A stretch of DNA of 64,000 nucleotides, from positions 372,001 to 436,000 of the forward strand of contig JAGTJL010000004.1 of the NCBI GenBank assembly GCA_020746875.1. Reading direction: 5' to 3'. The stretch's first letter is position 1; every line of letters begins with the position of its first letter. Positions 11,245-24,200 of the stretch are shown one piece after another. Below the pieces are notes generated by a model that saw only the letters and a list, made by a program, of their open reading frames with translations, was not told where the DNA came from and made no database searches. The stretch is from Rhexocercosporidium sp. MPI-PUGE-AT-0058. Lineage: Eukaryota > Ascomycota > Leotiomycetes > Helotiales. A program made the position numbers and the translations under genes.

Positions 11245-13291
11245 ATGGCTATTAGAAGCCAGGAAGGAACGGGAGGGGTGGTAGGAGAAGAGACGCCACT
11301 GCTTCGAGAGCAGATAGGGAGCGTGGATGGAGACGACGGTAGTTCGGAGACGTTGACGGATGCGCAGCGGAGGGTCGACGAGGAGGACCTTGTGGATTCG
11401 GATAAGGCGAACCAGCAGGTTGGGAGGTTGAGGGGAGCTTTGATTATTTTCAGTTTGTATGGACTGATCTTCTTGCAAGGTACGTTGCCAGAAACCTTCT
11501 TTCCTACAAGATGAGAGGCTTTTGAAAATGAATATAAGCTGACCAATGCTTCAGCTTCTAATATGTCCGGAATTACAACGACACAATCGAAAATCGCTGA
11601 GGATCTTGATGCTTTTGCAGAGGCTATATGGTTTGCATCTGTTTACTTAGTAAGCTACTCCCAACTTACTAGTTTTCTCACTACTTACATGTTTCAGATC
11701 GCCATGTCCAGCACATCTCCCTTAGCAGCTCGGCTAGCTCAGATATTCTCACCAAGAAACTGTGTCTTTGCTGCCTCTATATTCTTCGCTATCGGTGGAG
11801 TGGTCACATCTCAAGCCCAGACTCTACGAGTTTTCCTTCTTGGGAGAGCTATCCAGGGAATTGGTGGTTCTGGGATCATGACTGTGTCATTCATTCTCGT
11901 TCTGGAGTTGACGGGGAAGAAGAGAAGAGGGCTGTTCATTGGTTTGGTCAATGCTGGATTCACAACCGGTGTTTCTTTTGGTGCGGTTGTAGCTGGTGCA
12001 TTACTCCCAATTACTGGGTGGGTATGTTTCCAAAAGAAAGCTGGGTGATTGCCTCGAGCTCTGCTAACCCTGCACAGCGATTCTTGTTTTGGATCCAGAG
12101 TCCAATGTCCGTAGTATTTGGGACAGGGATATTTTTCAGCATCCCAGGATCTTTCACGTCCGGGCAAGAAGGATCTGGAGAAGGCTCAATCCTCCAAAAG
12201 CTAGGCAGGATTGATTATCTCGGCGCTTGCACTCTCGTAAGACTCACAACCTCAACAAAATCCCTCGTGGAGCTAACACATATATCTAGACGACGTCCCT
12301 CTGCCTCTTCCTCTACGGTCTCTCCTCCCCAGTCATCCAATGGGGTCCAATAGTAGCCTCAATATTCCTCCTCACAGCATTCATCCTCATCGAGCTCTAC
12401 GTAGTAACCGAACCCATCATCCCCGTCACGGTCCTTAAATCCCGCGGCGCCCTTCTCTCCTGCGTCGCTCAACTCGGCATTATGGCCGCCCGATGGATGG
12501 TTCTCTTCTACACACCCGCCTACGCTATCGCAGTCCGAGGATGGTCCCCCGCTTCAGCAGGCTCGATTCTCATCCCCACAAACCTCGGATTTGCAATTGG
12601 TGGGATTAGTGTTGGTGGATTGCATATTAGACACGCGGGGAGCTTTTGGCTGTATGTCTCCTCACGCTTTTCGTATTCGCTTGGGCCTCGCTAATGGATA
12701 AATAGACCGAGCATCGTCTCTTACTTTCTCTTCACTTGTACGCTAGTGACTTTGTCGCAGATCGCTAATCCGAGCACACCTGCGCCGCTGTTCCTTTTGA
12801 ACGTCTTCGTAAATGGCATCTGTGTTGGAGCGGCGCTCGCTTATACACTGGCCCATCTTTTGCACCTAACGCCGACATCCACGCACTTCATCTCCACATC
12901 TCTCTTGACCACCTTCCGAGGCTTCGCGGGCTCATTCGGGTCGGCTATAGGTGGTGGCTTATTTGTCCGCATTTTAAAGGCGATACTCGAGAAAGGGTTC
13001 GAAGACAATGGTGGGCTAAAAGGAAGGGAAGATTTAGTGAGAAGGTTACTGGGTAGCCCAGCACTTGTACAGACTCTCAAGGGAGTAGAAAAGAGGATCG
13101 CAGTTGCTGGATATGTAGGCGGTCTGAGTCAGCTTTTTGTAGCGGGCGCTGGGCTGGCACTAGTCATGGTCTTGGTTCAGGCTGCTACGGGATGGAAAGG
13201 CGCTGAAGAGATAAACAATGGTAGTGAGGTTGAGCACCTTATTGATGTTGACGATGAGGAGTGGGAAGAGAGGATGGAGCAGGGTGTTTGA
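11245..13291 (+). CDS. MFS transporter, DHA2 (14-span) type
   Basis: Six exons (11245-11479, 11555-11649, 11698-12021, 12078-12236, 12290-12651, 12706-13291) encode 586 aa. A hydrophilic N terminus contains an acidic di-leucine-type signal (EETPLLREQ), as seen in fungal vacuolar and endosomal carriers. Spans follow with the family signature GRAIQGIGGSGIMT, and the count suits the 14-span DHA2 group. That group contains multidrug exporters and vacuolar basic amino acid carriers of the Vba/Fnx1 kind. The di-leucine signal makes a vacuolar location plausible but does not prove it. All splice junctions keep frame. The start is the first ATG of the open frame, about 50 bp from the open part of the divergent minus-strand gene, so the two may share a promoter. 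Confidence 0.9.
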
Positions 13292-14993
13292 GTAGTTTGT
13301 ATTGTGTATATTTGGTCTTGGGCTTGGCAGATAGTTAGATAGATTGGATACACCCCCGCATTGGAATGGATTTCTAATTTGCTGACTTTCGCCTACAATT
13401 CAACATCTCCTTTACCGAACTCTAGCTACCGATCAAAGTAGATCTAAAGCAGTAGCAGCTGTCTTAGAGTACATATAGATTGTCAATGCTACATCTCTTA
13501 CAATCAATCCCACAGTATTTCATTAAATCTGGCATACCGTACATCATCTTTGAACCGTATACGGCAAGTAAAGGTCATGATTAGCCGCACAGCATAGACT
13601 TGTGGTAGTAAGGCTCGAATTCGGTCTTCAAAGCCAGCTAGATACCGCATCTAGCCAATCTAGGAAGAGGACAAATGGCCAGGTGAGCGTCAGTTTTCGG
13701 ATATACGTACGCCCATCACTCTTCTGTTGTGATTTCTTCCATGATTAGACTCCTTAAACCCATACACCCTAAAGTCATATCACTCTCCTAGTCTAGCGGT
13801 CAATCTTTCTAAACGGCAACAAGGTATCCATTCTATTGCTGTCCTTCACCTTGAAATACGTACTATTTCTAGCCAATCAAAACAAGCAACACAAGACGAG
13901 CCAACTTCTATCCTGATTCACCACAAGTAAAGTAAATCCCTAAATACACCTCAGACATTCAACACGACGTGCAACAAAACTCTCCCCTCCCCAACCATCT
14001 CCTCCGTCACAATCCGAGACCCTTGACCCTTCCCCCATCTTTGTCTCCAACGTCCCGAGAAGTCGGTTACTTTTCTAAACTAAACCTTGGGAAACACATC
14101 ACACAACCCAGGAAAGTCTGCCCCTGGGTATATGCAAGAGCATGCAATCCCATCCAACTTCCGCGAGTGGTACAAACCATTCAAGAGCCTGAGTGGTATA
14201 AACCGGAAGGCAATACCGTATGATACAGTGCACTGGGAAACTTCCACTATTTCAAGACATGTTATCCGCCTTATCCAACTCTCTCTCCTCGTCTTCATGC
14301 TCTTCAAGCCCCTCGCGTACTGCCCACCTAGAAACCAGCCAATTACCGACTTTTCCATCTCGCAGTAGCGTTGTGTAACTCAAGGCTTCCTTCCACCTCC
14401 CCCTCTAATATTTTCTTTCCCTCCTTTTCTCATAACCCCACTCAACGCATCCTGTCCTCCGGAAACAAACATGAACACCAAATCATGCATCACACATCTC
14501 GAAACACGGATAACCCGCCAGCTACTTACATGCTATTTCCACCCGCCACCACTCGACCCCCTTGCCCTCCAAACATGCTCATGCCCAGCCCTCTGTCCTC
14601 CCTCCCGTACCCTACCGTCCAACCCCCACAAAACAATGCAGTACTCCCTCAACCCCCTCGATCTCAACGTCTCCTCCAAGGATCCAAGCATCGTCAGGGC
14701 GTGAGCATGCCAACACAGCTTACTTAACCTCATACCAGTACATAACCGCAGTTCTGCTGTGTCTGGTAGTGCTGCAGAACCGCTGAGCAACCCGACATGG
14801 CTTTCTTTGATTAAAAAAACTCGTAGCACAATACAACACGATATGAACGCTTCGCTACGGTGTCATGTAACGCGAAGCGATGCGGTACGATATGTTGTGT
14901 TGCCGAAGACAATACCTTAGGTACTGTTCGTTGGCAAGGGGTTCGGGAAGATAGATCAGCCCCGTGAGGAGGTGCGGGAGGAAGCGTGCTGAG

Positions 14994-15040
14994 TGCATGC
15001 ATATATGCATGCATGCACGCACGCACGCATATATGTATGT
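14994..15040 (+). repeat. Alternating TGCA/CGCA/TATA tract with palindromic core
   Basis: A 47-base run of almost perfectly alternating purine and pyrimidine, built from GCATGCATATATGCATGCATGC-like units, then CGCA units and ATATGTATGT. It is partly self-complementary, so it could extrude a cruciform or adopt Z-DNA. It is probably a simple-sequence locus in non-coding DNA. Confidence 0.8.
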
Positions 15041-15200
15041 TGGCGTGGTGTTACACGACAGGCAGGCGAGGAGGATGGGGTAGGTGAAGTACAGAACCTT
15101 GAGGTAGTACAGAGGTGTTAGATGACCTTGATAGATAGCCGGTGAGATCACGGTATCACTTACGATGCGGGAGCGTCGGGTAGTGTAGGGAGGCTGGAAT

Positions 15201-15244
15201 GGATGGAAGGAGGAAGGAAGGAGGGAGGGAGGGAGGGAAAGGGG
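15201..15244 (+). repeat. GGAA/GGGA purine tract
   Basis: A purine-only run passes from GGAA to GGGA repeats. It includes five or more G triplets spaced by single A residues, which fits the sequence rule for an intramolecular G-quadruplex on the plus strand. It lies in the likely 3' flank of the minus-strand regulator. Confidence 0.75.
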
Positions 15245-16229
15245 TAATATTGTAAGCAAGATGGGGTGAATTAAATACGATGGACAACAGGTTGGTTCAG
15301 TGAATGCAGATGTAAACTTTGTGATCATATTGCTTCTACTTAAGTAATTGCAGAGGGGCGGAATATGATCTAATACCAGACTAAGCGTGCCTGGGTGCTG
15401 CTTGTTTTGATTGTCTTTGCTACCCTGCTCCTCCTCATCCATTCACACGCGCACACACGCAGAATATGAGACTGACGAGATAGCTGGTCAATTGAGATGG
15501 AGTCGAGTGGGTAGGCAGCCACCCGAGGAGAAAAAACGATTGCTCGTTAAAATTCTCTAGCCAGTCTGGAAAACGTATGAGTGATGAATGATGAAAGATG
15601 ATAAGATGGTATTAGCCGCCAAAAGTATGTATTTGTGTCTCATCTTCCCATGTATACGGTAAGACAGCCGGAAGATAGAAAAAAAGAAAAGACAAGTTCG
15701 TAACACAAAACGCCTCGTGCGTGAAAGTTGACTCGATTCCATCCGTCCAGAACCGCACGCGAAATGGGGATATAAATAAAACAGAGAGCCGACCCAACCG
15801 CCCCCAGAAACAGATGATGATATATGGCGATGATGGTATGCTGGCAAAGAGAAAAGCAAGATTGATCTGTACTGTAGATGTTCCTGCACACGGTGGAATG
15901 TGTTGCCTGCTTGGTGCTCGCTCGCTCGCTCGGCTTGCTTGTTTGTTGAGATGATGCCCCGCCCAGTGTATGTGATTGATGATGAGAAATCACCTAAAGT
16001 ATAAGAGAAACACAACGTTGAAGAGAAGAAAAGTGATACCGAATTCGGAATCGAGGATGCGCCACCGCTAAAAATGCTGATGAGAAGCCACCCGCCGCCA
16101 CCGTCACCGTCGAACCTGCCTAACCGCCTGCCCAATGCAATATATACGTCGCTCTTGCACAAAAATTGACAAAATGATGGTCGTTCCAATGTCAGCCATT
16201 TGCTGACGTGTGTTTTGCCGCGATGCAAA

Positions 16230-19200
16230 TTAATGCCCGCTCATCTGAGTATCTCCTGTGTGCGAACTTGAGTAGCTTGATCCCGTGTTCGGTCCTTGGG
16301 ATGCCATGTGGCCTATCAGGCCAGTCTTGAGCGCCAGATGCTTGAGGATCTTATAGTCTGAAGTGAGAGCCGAAGTTGGAGACCCTATCAAACTCAAGAA
16401 AGCCAAAGTGTTATCAGTCAGAGTTCGGAGCCCTTCCACTGTTATGAATTTCAGGACAATCTGCTGGAGGATAGGGTTCATATATGCCGCTTGGAGGGTC
16501 ACAACATTTCCCCATTGCCTTGAAGGTGTTAGTGGTGCCCCAAAAAAGTGGGTACGGTAGACATACGCGTGTGCAGTTCCCCAGACGTTGGTGACGATGA
16601 GTCTGTCCTTTCCAGGATCACCCAAGCCATAGAATGCCCTGGTGCTAAAGATCAGAGCCCTGATACCACACTCTGCGTACTGCAGAGCCTTTTTGTCGAG
16701 GTCCTCGATCCGGGTAGCGTTGCTGTTCACCTTAGGTGCTTCGATCTTCGGCAGATACGCAGGAGCAACTTGATCCCCAAGTCCTGACCGGCCGAGAAGC
16801 TTCAACACAAAATGGCGGTAAGTGATAACCTCGGCTCCATAGTACTTGGCTCTCAGACGGGCTTCCAGCATGTTAGTGGCTGGTTCTCCTTTCGTTGCAT
16901 CCCACTTCATCATGTTGGCGGCAACAGAAGTGATCCACTCTAAGTTTGCTAGTGATGCGTCAATGGTAGGAAAGTGCTCCTTTGACTTGCTGGCCGAGTT
17001 GAAAGGGGCATTCTCGTCTTGGGTAGAATAGATTAGTATTGCTAATAGTACCAGACGGCGGGAGACTTACCAGCATCAGGCTGATAGAACATGTTGTGCA
17101 GCTGGTTGAGATGTTTGCGCAAAAACAACTGACCCATGTAACTTTGTACAATCTCGGTAGTGAGGCTATAATTAGCCACTGCACCTTGCAGATTAGGGTG
17201 AGGCATGTCTTCTTCGTAGGTCAGAATGCCAGAGTGCGGGCAAGGGAGTTCGGCAACGATGTCACTATAGCCAAAAGTCAGTATGGCTTGCTTGTCGGAG
17301 CAAAACTTCTGTACGTACCTCTCCAACTGCAGACACGTCCAGAAGGCAATTATCAGCGCATTGTCTTTCTCCGAGATAAGCATGTTGTCATGCTTCAATT
17401 TCTTTAACCGATCAAATTTTCTGTACGAATTAACACTTGGCCATGGATCATCGAGACGGTTTACTTACGGCCTGAGAATGACTTGTAGGCCACGGCACGC
17501 TGCTGCAATGTACCCATGACTTTCCATCACCCTCGCAAGTTGCCCGTGGTATAATCCAGCAAGTATGTTGGCGTGCACATGTTGCAGACTGTTTCCCGCA
17601 AGTTGATTGCCGATAACATCTGTGGCAAGGGCATGATACGCAAGTCCTGGGATAACATCGATGTTTCTTGGCTTAACCCTCGCGGGATACACTCCATCAA
17701 TGGAAGTCCTCCGACTTCGCGGTTGCCCCCTCTCCCCATCCAGAGGAGATGTTATTCCCATACCAGGAGAGCTCTGTATGGGTGATGGTGGATGGCCATT
17801 TCGAACGGTAGGAGAACTGCCGTGCACATAATCCAGATCTCGATCAGCATGCCACGCATCCGGGATTTTGCCCTTATGCTGGCATATCTTCCCCAGTGCC
17901 ATCACTAGCAAGACGATAGCGGATCCAATCGATCGAAATGGATGACCAGGCTTGTGATCCATCATCACGTGTGGATCAGCATATTCGCCTGCGATGGGAG
18001 ATCTTTTCCGTTTGTTGCCAGGACTTTCCGGATTCCTATAACCACTTCCTACAAACCCAGCTCCAGAAAAGTTCGAGTGCCCTGCCTGAAGATTCGATAC
18101 CTGCTTCGGCTTTGCCTGGCTCTCAGGGATAGACTTCAAGAAGTGTTCCACAAGAAGGTCGAGGTGTGATTTGATTAGTATGGGATGCATGATGTTGATG
18201 TGTTCCATATAGCTCTTGACCAAGTCGTTGACAGTCTCTCTGCTAAAATCCGGCATCCCATTCGAATCGATTCCACCCCTAGTAAACTCCGGCTGATGGC
18301 CTGGCGGTGTCAAACCGCCAAGTTGACCCCATTCTTCGCCAGCTGGCGAAGACACGTCTGAATGAGAATCACCGGGCGTACTGTCTGTGCCGTGGTCTAC
18401 CAAAGGATCCTTGTCATATCCCGGAGGTGGCTCATAACCCTCTCCCCTACCAAAGAGCCGCAGTAGTCCTCTCCTCTCCTCTTGCAAGATTGGATATTTC
18501 TCGTTCTTGATCTTTGAACTGTTCATAGCTCCTTGGCACAGCTCTCTGATCACCGGATGAGTCAGCAGTCGTGCAGCTCCTGTTGTATGGTTGACAGGAA
18601 TTGATGGTGGCTTCCCTGGACCCGGATTGCCAGACTCCTCTTCCTCTTCTGAAATTTCACCGCCGAGTGGAAATCCTTCGGGACCCCGCTGTTGACTTGG
18701 AGTTGATCCGTAAGGGGACTCGTTTGAAAGCAGTGGTACAGCCTCAGATGCAATGGATGGTCGTGGATATTCCATTCGGTATCCTGTAACAACTTCTCCA
18801 GGCTCATCTTTGTATCTCACTGTTTCGTAGGTCGAAGTATTTGCAATGGCGTCCCCCCTCTGGGCTCGTTTTATCTCGCTTACCTCACCGGAAAGGTGTT
18901 CGATTTTACTGTTGAAATGTTCAATCTTGTTGTTGAAACCACTCATGAAACTTTCCAACCGCGCCAAACTATCCATAATATCGGCTGATGCCTTGTCTTG
19001 CCTAGTCTTGTTAGTATTATAAGAGTGGAAGACGTAACTGAACTTTAAGCGTACTGTTTTGGTGGCGGATCCCTGTAACGACATTCCGTCCCTCTTTCTT
19101 TGCAAGTTGAGCATGACGGTCGGCCCTCGTCACATTTGGCTTTGAGCGTCCGACAACTATCGCATGCTTGCGCTGCCCTCTGCGCTTTTTTCCTTATGTC

Positions 19201-19887
19201 CTGCCTTCCTGCTGAGGGATACGTAACTGTCTGGTAGTCTCGAGGTGTAGGAAGACCCCCGTAGGGGTTATTACCGTATGGCTCTGTGGCAGACATTGGG
19301 CTTTGTACTGGTGGGTAAGGACTCGATAGTGGCGGCGGCGGGTACTGCTGGTTTCTTGCTGTATCATACGACGGATGATATGGTCGACCCGGTCCTTCGT
19401 GGTGCGGTGAAGGATTCACATTGTGATCTGCACCAGTTGAGGATGGTCTATACTGTTGTGGTTCGTCTGAAGGGTCCCTTTTCACCATTGGGTCTCTCTG
19501 TCCTGCATACGATGATAATGGAGGCTGCTGACCTGGGGGAGCTGATGGTGGTGGGAGAGGATGAGCAGGAGGACCGTTCTGATATCCATGCGAAGGACCT
19601 GAGCTTGGTCTGCGAGGGTCTTGATGGTCGTACGGTGAATGTTCAGAGGGTCGACGATGATCGAGAGGATATGGTTCTGGAAGAGGCGGCGGTGGAGCTG
19701 GTCGCGAGAATGGAGTTTGATTTGGACCCGGATGATGTTGGTACTGCTGCGGCTGCGGTTGCGCATTAGGTGGAAGAGAAGGGAGTTGTCGAGAGCCTTC
19801 GGGCGAGTTCTGCCATGGTGTAGGAGCCGGGCCAGCAAGACGAGGACGTTTATCGGTTGGTATGTCCATCATAGCTTTGACTCTCAT
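16230..19887 (-). CDS. Zn2Cys6 zinc-cluster transcription factor with fungal-specific regulatory domain
   Basis: Six exons on the minus strand: 19887-19055, 19001-17469, 17420-17319, 17264-17071, 17017-16567 and 16518-16230, for about 1,133 aa. Roughly the first 235 residues are Pro/Gln/Ser-rich and disordered. Next is a perfect CX2CX6CX6CX2CX6C cluster (CDSCRTLKAKC, then SCSTCKERGTEC) near residues 250-277, followed by a coiled-coil dimerisation stretch (MDSLARLESFMSGFNNKIE). The large C-terminal half contains the middle-homology domain, recognisable from segments such as SYMEHINIMHPIL, YHALATDVIG and AFWTCLQLESDI. It should bind CGG-type half sites as a nuclear dimer. Targets are unknown. 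The last intron (48 nt) is a multiple of three and lacks a stop, so retention would insert 16 residues. The start could instead be one of two ATGs slightly downstream (MMDIP). Confidence 0.9.
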
Positions 19888-21088
19888 ACGATCACGGCAG
19901 CAGAGGCCATGGACGGCAGTAGTAGAGCGCCGGCTTCTTACAGGTTGCCAGATAGCACAGAGATTCCCATCGGGGTAGCACGAGCTGACGTGGTATGGAT
20001 GGCCAGGTGTATCGAAGGAATTCCCCCCCGCGACTAATCGCCTACTGAGTTTCGCAATGAGAATGTCTGAGTTGGAAATACAGATTAGCTTTAGCTTTCG
20101 ACGGTCATAAGTGACAGGGCAGCAGAACGAGGATCCGGGCTGGAGCAGCAGTGGCGCGAAGCAAACGGAGGTAAAGTGGGTGGGTTTGGTTGGGGTTGGG
20201 CTGGTTAGAATTGGGTTGGAGGTGCTTTGAGCTGGCGAGGACCAGGCAGCTTGAAAATTGAGGCAAGAATATATCAGAGAGCTACCTTAATTAGGCCCTG
20301 CCTACGCTTGCCTTTGCCCTGGAGTGGGGGGAGATCTGCGACGGACGCCCTGAGTCTCCGATATGCAATGCAATGCGGCTTTTACCTCCCTTCCTTCCCT
20401 CAAGAGCTCGAATAGTCTGCCGGGGTGGATGTTGAAGAGGTCCGCAATAATGAAGGGAAGCGGGAGGATGGGCGGGCTGAGGAGGGAGGAAGTGAGGTAG
20501 GTAAGGTAAAGGTTAGGGTTAGGTAGTTCGACGGTGAGGAACCAACCGACCTGGGTCGATTTGACTCGTTGAGCTACGGAGAATAATAATTCTATGCTGT
20601 AGTTGTAGTTGTAGTAGTGAGTTGAGCCTGGGACCAGGACCAACACCGACACCACTTCGAGAGAATAGTCACCGGAGCACACGAACCAGGGACGGGAATG
20701 AGATGGGAAGGGATGGAAATGTCGCCCCGAATCCACGTACAAAAATGAAGCCGAGGGGGTTGGTTGACTCGGTTGGGCTGGAACTTGGAAGTCTGGGATG
20801 GATTTGTGCAAGCGGACAAGGCGAGGCAGGATGCTGGAAGTGGCAAGCCAGTCGAATGGCAGTCCTGTCCAATCCAAGATTCGATACGATCTGTACTCCG
20901 TAACACTCGAGTAAGACGAGACAAGGTGAAAAGGCACAGACGCGAGACGATCCGTGGTGGTGGTGAAAGTTGAAGTGTCTGTCCAAGAGCCCAAGAGGAG
21001 GACAAGCAAGTAAAGTCACGAGTCACTTGCTGTTGGTGGATAGGACCGGGACAGGATAGGCGGTCAAGCTTGTCTGGACCATACCGTA

Positions 21089-21120
21089 AGCTCCAGCTCC
21101 AGCTCCAGCTCCAGCTCCAG
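21089..21120 (+). repeat. (AGCTCC)5 hexanucleotide tandem repeat
   Basis: Five perfect AGCTCC units plus two bases lie about 1.2 kb upstream of the zinc-cluster regulator's start. As a six-base repeat outside coding sequence it could vary in copy number between strains. Confidence 0.9.
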
Positions 21121-21215
21121 GGGTAAGGTAAGGTAGGGAGGGGAGGTTAGCTTGCGAAGGAGGGGAGGGGAGGGGAAGGGGAGGAGAAGGGGAGGAGAGG
21201 AGAAGAGAGGTTAGC
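21121..21215 (+). repeat. G-rich purine tract with quadruplex potential
   Basis: Nearly uninterrupted G/A sequence with many GGGG blocks separated by single A residues (densest from 21159 to 21195), flanked by two copies of GGTTAGCTTG. The blocks meet the usual four-tract rule for G-quadruplex formation. It sits in the likely promoter region of the minus-strand regulator, so the C-rich strand is the regulator's sense strand. Confidence 0.75.
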
Positions 21216-24200
21216 TTGTCAGTAGGTTGCTCAGACAGGGCGAACGTGCGAGCTAGGCAAGGATCTCCGACAGTCCTCGATGGGGTGTCTGTGAGGATAC
21301 ACCGGATTTGACTGGTCTGGTTGGGTATAATTAGGTACAGTACAGTACATATGGATGAGCGATGTACAGCGTTTTGCTGCCCTGGTCAATAACAATAATA
21401 TCAGAGCCGTCCATAACAGTTAGAGTTAGTCGCTAATACGGAGTAAGTCGAGGATGCGGTCAAGAGTGGGATGGGAAGGGATGGATGGGAAGGGATGGAT
21501 GGGATGGCCATCGGACACGGCACCAGTAGAGAACCGGAGCGGGAGCGGTTGGCGTCGAACTGTGAAAAAGAAACAGGACCCAGAGGACCACTGCCGAGTC
21601 CGACGATACCGTGAATCTGTAATTCATGCAGAAGAATCGTGTCTGGCTGTCGGTCTGTCTGTCTGTTTGACACAAGCGATGAGCCGACTCAGCACGACAG
21701 AGCAGAGTCAGTGAGCGACAGCAAACCCTCTGTGCGTCTCGCATATCCCTGGGCTCTGGTCCTGACCTGGTAGGCTGGGCTGGGCTGGTCCTGGTCCCCT
21801 GCCCTTCCTGCTGCAGCTGAGTCTGCTTCTGCTTCTTCTGCTGCTCCTCGTTGTCGTCGTCGGCTATCTCGCTCTCCACTTCCTCCGGTGGCACTCGCAC
21901 TGACTAGCATCGCCGTCGTATCCTGGGTGTGTGGCGTGCACACTGAGAGGCAATGCCCCTCCAGCGATCGAACAATCGTGTCTGGTTGTGATTAACTTTC
22001 TTAGCAGTCCCTGAACCGGCCAATTGTCGTACGATTCACGGCTTATGGCAAGATCCAGCCCTCTTCGAAACCAGGATGATGGATCACAAGGTTTAGCTGT
22101 ACAGCAAACCGTTCTCGTTGCACAGCAGGGCAGCGCAGCGCAACAGAGTTCTTTTGCTGCTGAAGTCAGCACTCATATCAGCCACCTCTGCACGGCAAGT
22201 ACTCGGCGACTACCCGAATTCCAGAAAAGCGGTCGGTCGGTAGAGAGAGCACTAGAGCTTCTACCCATTCCCACCAGCTGCTCTAGTTCAGCCGCCGGGC
22301 TTCTAGCCAGACCATTGGCAATACTTCTCCACGAACGAGGCGCACCACCTTTGATTGGAAATGACGATGGAAGCATGCTTTGTCAATGTGTGGCTTCTGG
22401 CTTCTTCAGACCTTCTGCGCCCTGTTCTTCACCCGACCCAGAATTCAATATTGCAGGCTTCCTCATAAGAGTACCGTAGTCATTTACCCGTTACCGTACC
22501 CATGGTACCCACGGAACCGCCCTTGAGCAGAGATCCTGGAAGCCAGAGACCCGAGATAGCTGGGGGACCCGGCTCGGCTTACGGTCGCACAATGAGGCTT
22601 GTGTGAGGATTACAGCCCTGTACCCACACTCCGCAGGGGAAATGAATCGCTCCTGGCATGGACACAACTCGGCTTGCATAGCTGGCTGGCCGTCTACCAG
22701 CGTAGAATGTTCTGACTACTGAATGGAGGAAGGGAAAAGAAATAGATGTTCAGGCCTAGCTTCTGTCGTAACGAAAGACTACTTAGGGTCTAGTTGCCGT
22801 ATGGGGCACTGGAGGAAGGGATGATCTGTACGGGAAAACTATCTAGATGTGAAAATACTTCATAGTACGAACAAAGGTGAAGTTTGTCTGTCGAATCAGG
22901 GAATCAGGGCATAAGAACTGAGGGGACTCGGCGATCAATCATCCCAAATCCATGATCCCGAGTCAATACTGGCCTCGAGGCTGCCCCTCTATCGTTTTAA
23001 AGGTGCGATAGAGCTGGTGTTTCGTTCTCCGATGAGGGGGGCTCTGACAAGGCTCATCCTCCTGTCGTCATACCTTCAGCCTCGCGATAATCAGCGGCGT
23101 ACCTTATAATTGGATATTCCGGCCCCATTATTGAAAGATAGTTGCATAATTTCCCACTTTGGGACACGGATGAATGCACACAGGGTTTAGATAGCTGAAT
23201 AAGCGTTCCTTCGAAGTTGAGCCGTCGAAGACTAAAGAGATGCGGCATTTCAAATGCCTTTGAGGGGGAAATTGTGTCCAATCACACGAAGATCGTTCCT
23301 GAAAGGAGCGGGTCAAGCCTGCGAAGTCGTGGTGGCTATCAAGGATCGCCTGTTCGGACAGGTCAGATAGCCCAATGTATTTCAACATCCGCGAGTCATA
23401 GCCGATGAATGCAAAACCTTCTTTGGCTGGAGAAGGTGCCGAAAAGTGACGACTTGGTGTAAAATGTATCTAGCGTGATGGAATCAAGTAACGTTATCGG
23501 CCACACCGCGACTATCAAGCCAAATATTCAAGCCAAATATTCTTTTTTTTTTTTTTGAACGGCCGCTACTCGTCAAAAGTATCGTCCTCAGCCGGCTTCT
23601 TATCGAAGCGTAACGACCCAGCTCCTCACCGCTTGTGTAGGTATATCTAGGACGGCCTAGACCTAGGAATTGGAAGTTGAAGGACTAGAGGAGCTGTGAT
23701 CAAGAGACGGTCTAAAATCCAAGTTTCAACCATCTGCATATCTCTCAAAAGAGGAACTGAAATCCTCAGATGACACTAGCGTTTTGGTGCCCAACCGTTG
23801 GTCCAGACGCGACTCAGGGCAGTTTGAGTACGCAAGAAATGCTCTTTCTGTCAGAAAACGGCGACCAGCGGTCGCCGAACTGGATTATCAGCTTAACCTA
23901 ATTCCGCATACCCTAATAACAATAATGATAATCATCAACCTTTCCAGGCCTGGGTTGCGACTCGATGGAAAGTTGGTCGTTCACCGCAAAGCTCTGATTT
24001 CGTAGCCTCGGCAAATGTGACCGCTTTTCCGCAGATCAATGCGAGGCTGAGACTTCGTGGCAACAAACTTCTCGTAAGGAGATTTTCGAAGACATCGAGT
24101 CGCGAGACCACCATGGCGAATTTGAAGTATGGGTGGACAAATAGACGATTCGATTACATCTGTGCTGAAATGCGGCCGCGCATACGAGTGGGAACATTTG

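Larger units (their letters stand above)
13292..16229. other. 2.9 kb spacer, 3' flank of two convergent genes
   Basis: The DHA2 carrier and the zinc-cluster regulator converge on this stretch. It holds C/T-rich tracts (14371-14727), purine tracts and alternating repeats, and several ORFs that look like by-products of base composition (14855-15442 minus, 15557-16228 minus). None has splice-supported continuation or a domain. The part next to 16230 is likely the long 3' UTR of the regulator. Confidence 0.5.

Noticed and set aside
3623..13291. Secondary metabolite gene cluster
   Set aside because: A P450 and carriers are present, but no PKS, NRPS, terpene synthase, DMATS or RiPP-like precursor was found in the window.
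14855..16228. Minus ORFs of 195 and 223 codons next to the regulator's 3' end
   Set aside because: Composition from C/T-rich repeats, no splice continuity with the regulator (different frame), no domain; treated as 3' flank.
20302..21009. 235-codon minus-strand ORF upstream of the zinc-cluster regulator
   Set aside because: Low-complexity, pyrimidine-driven composition, no domain and no plausible splice to the regulator; more likely leader or promoter DNA.
22024..22479. 151-codon plus-strand ORF
   Set aside because: No domain, no introns, no neighbouring support; probably chance in GC-balanced intergenic DNA.
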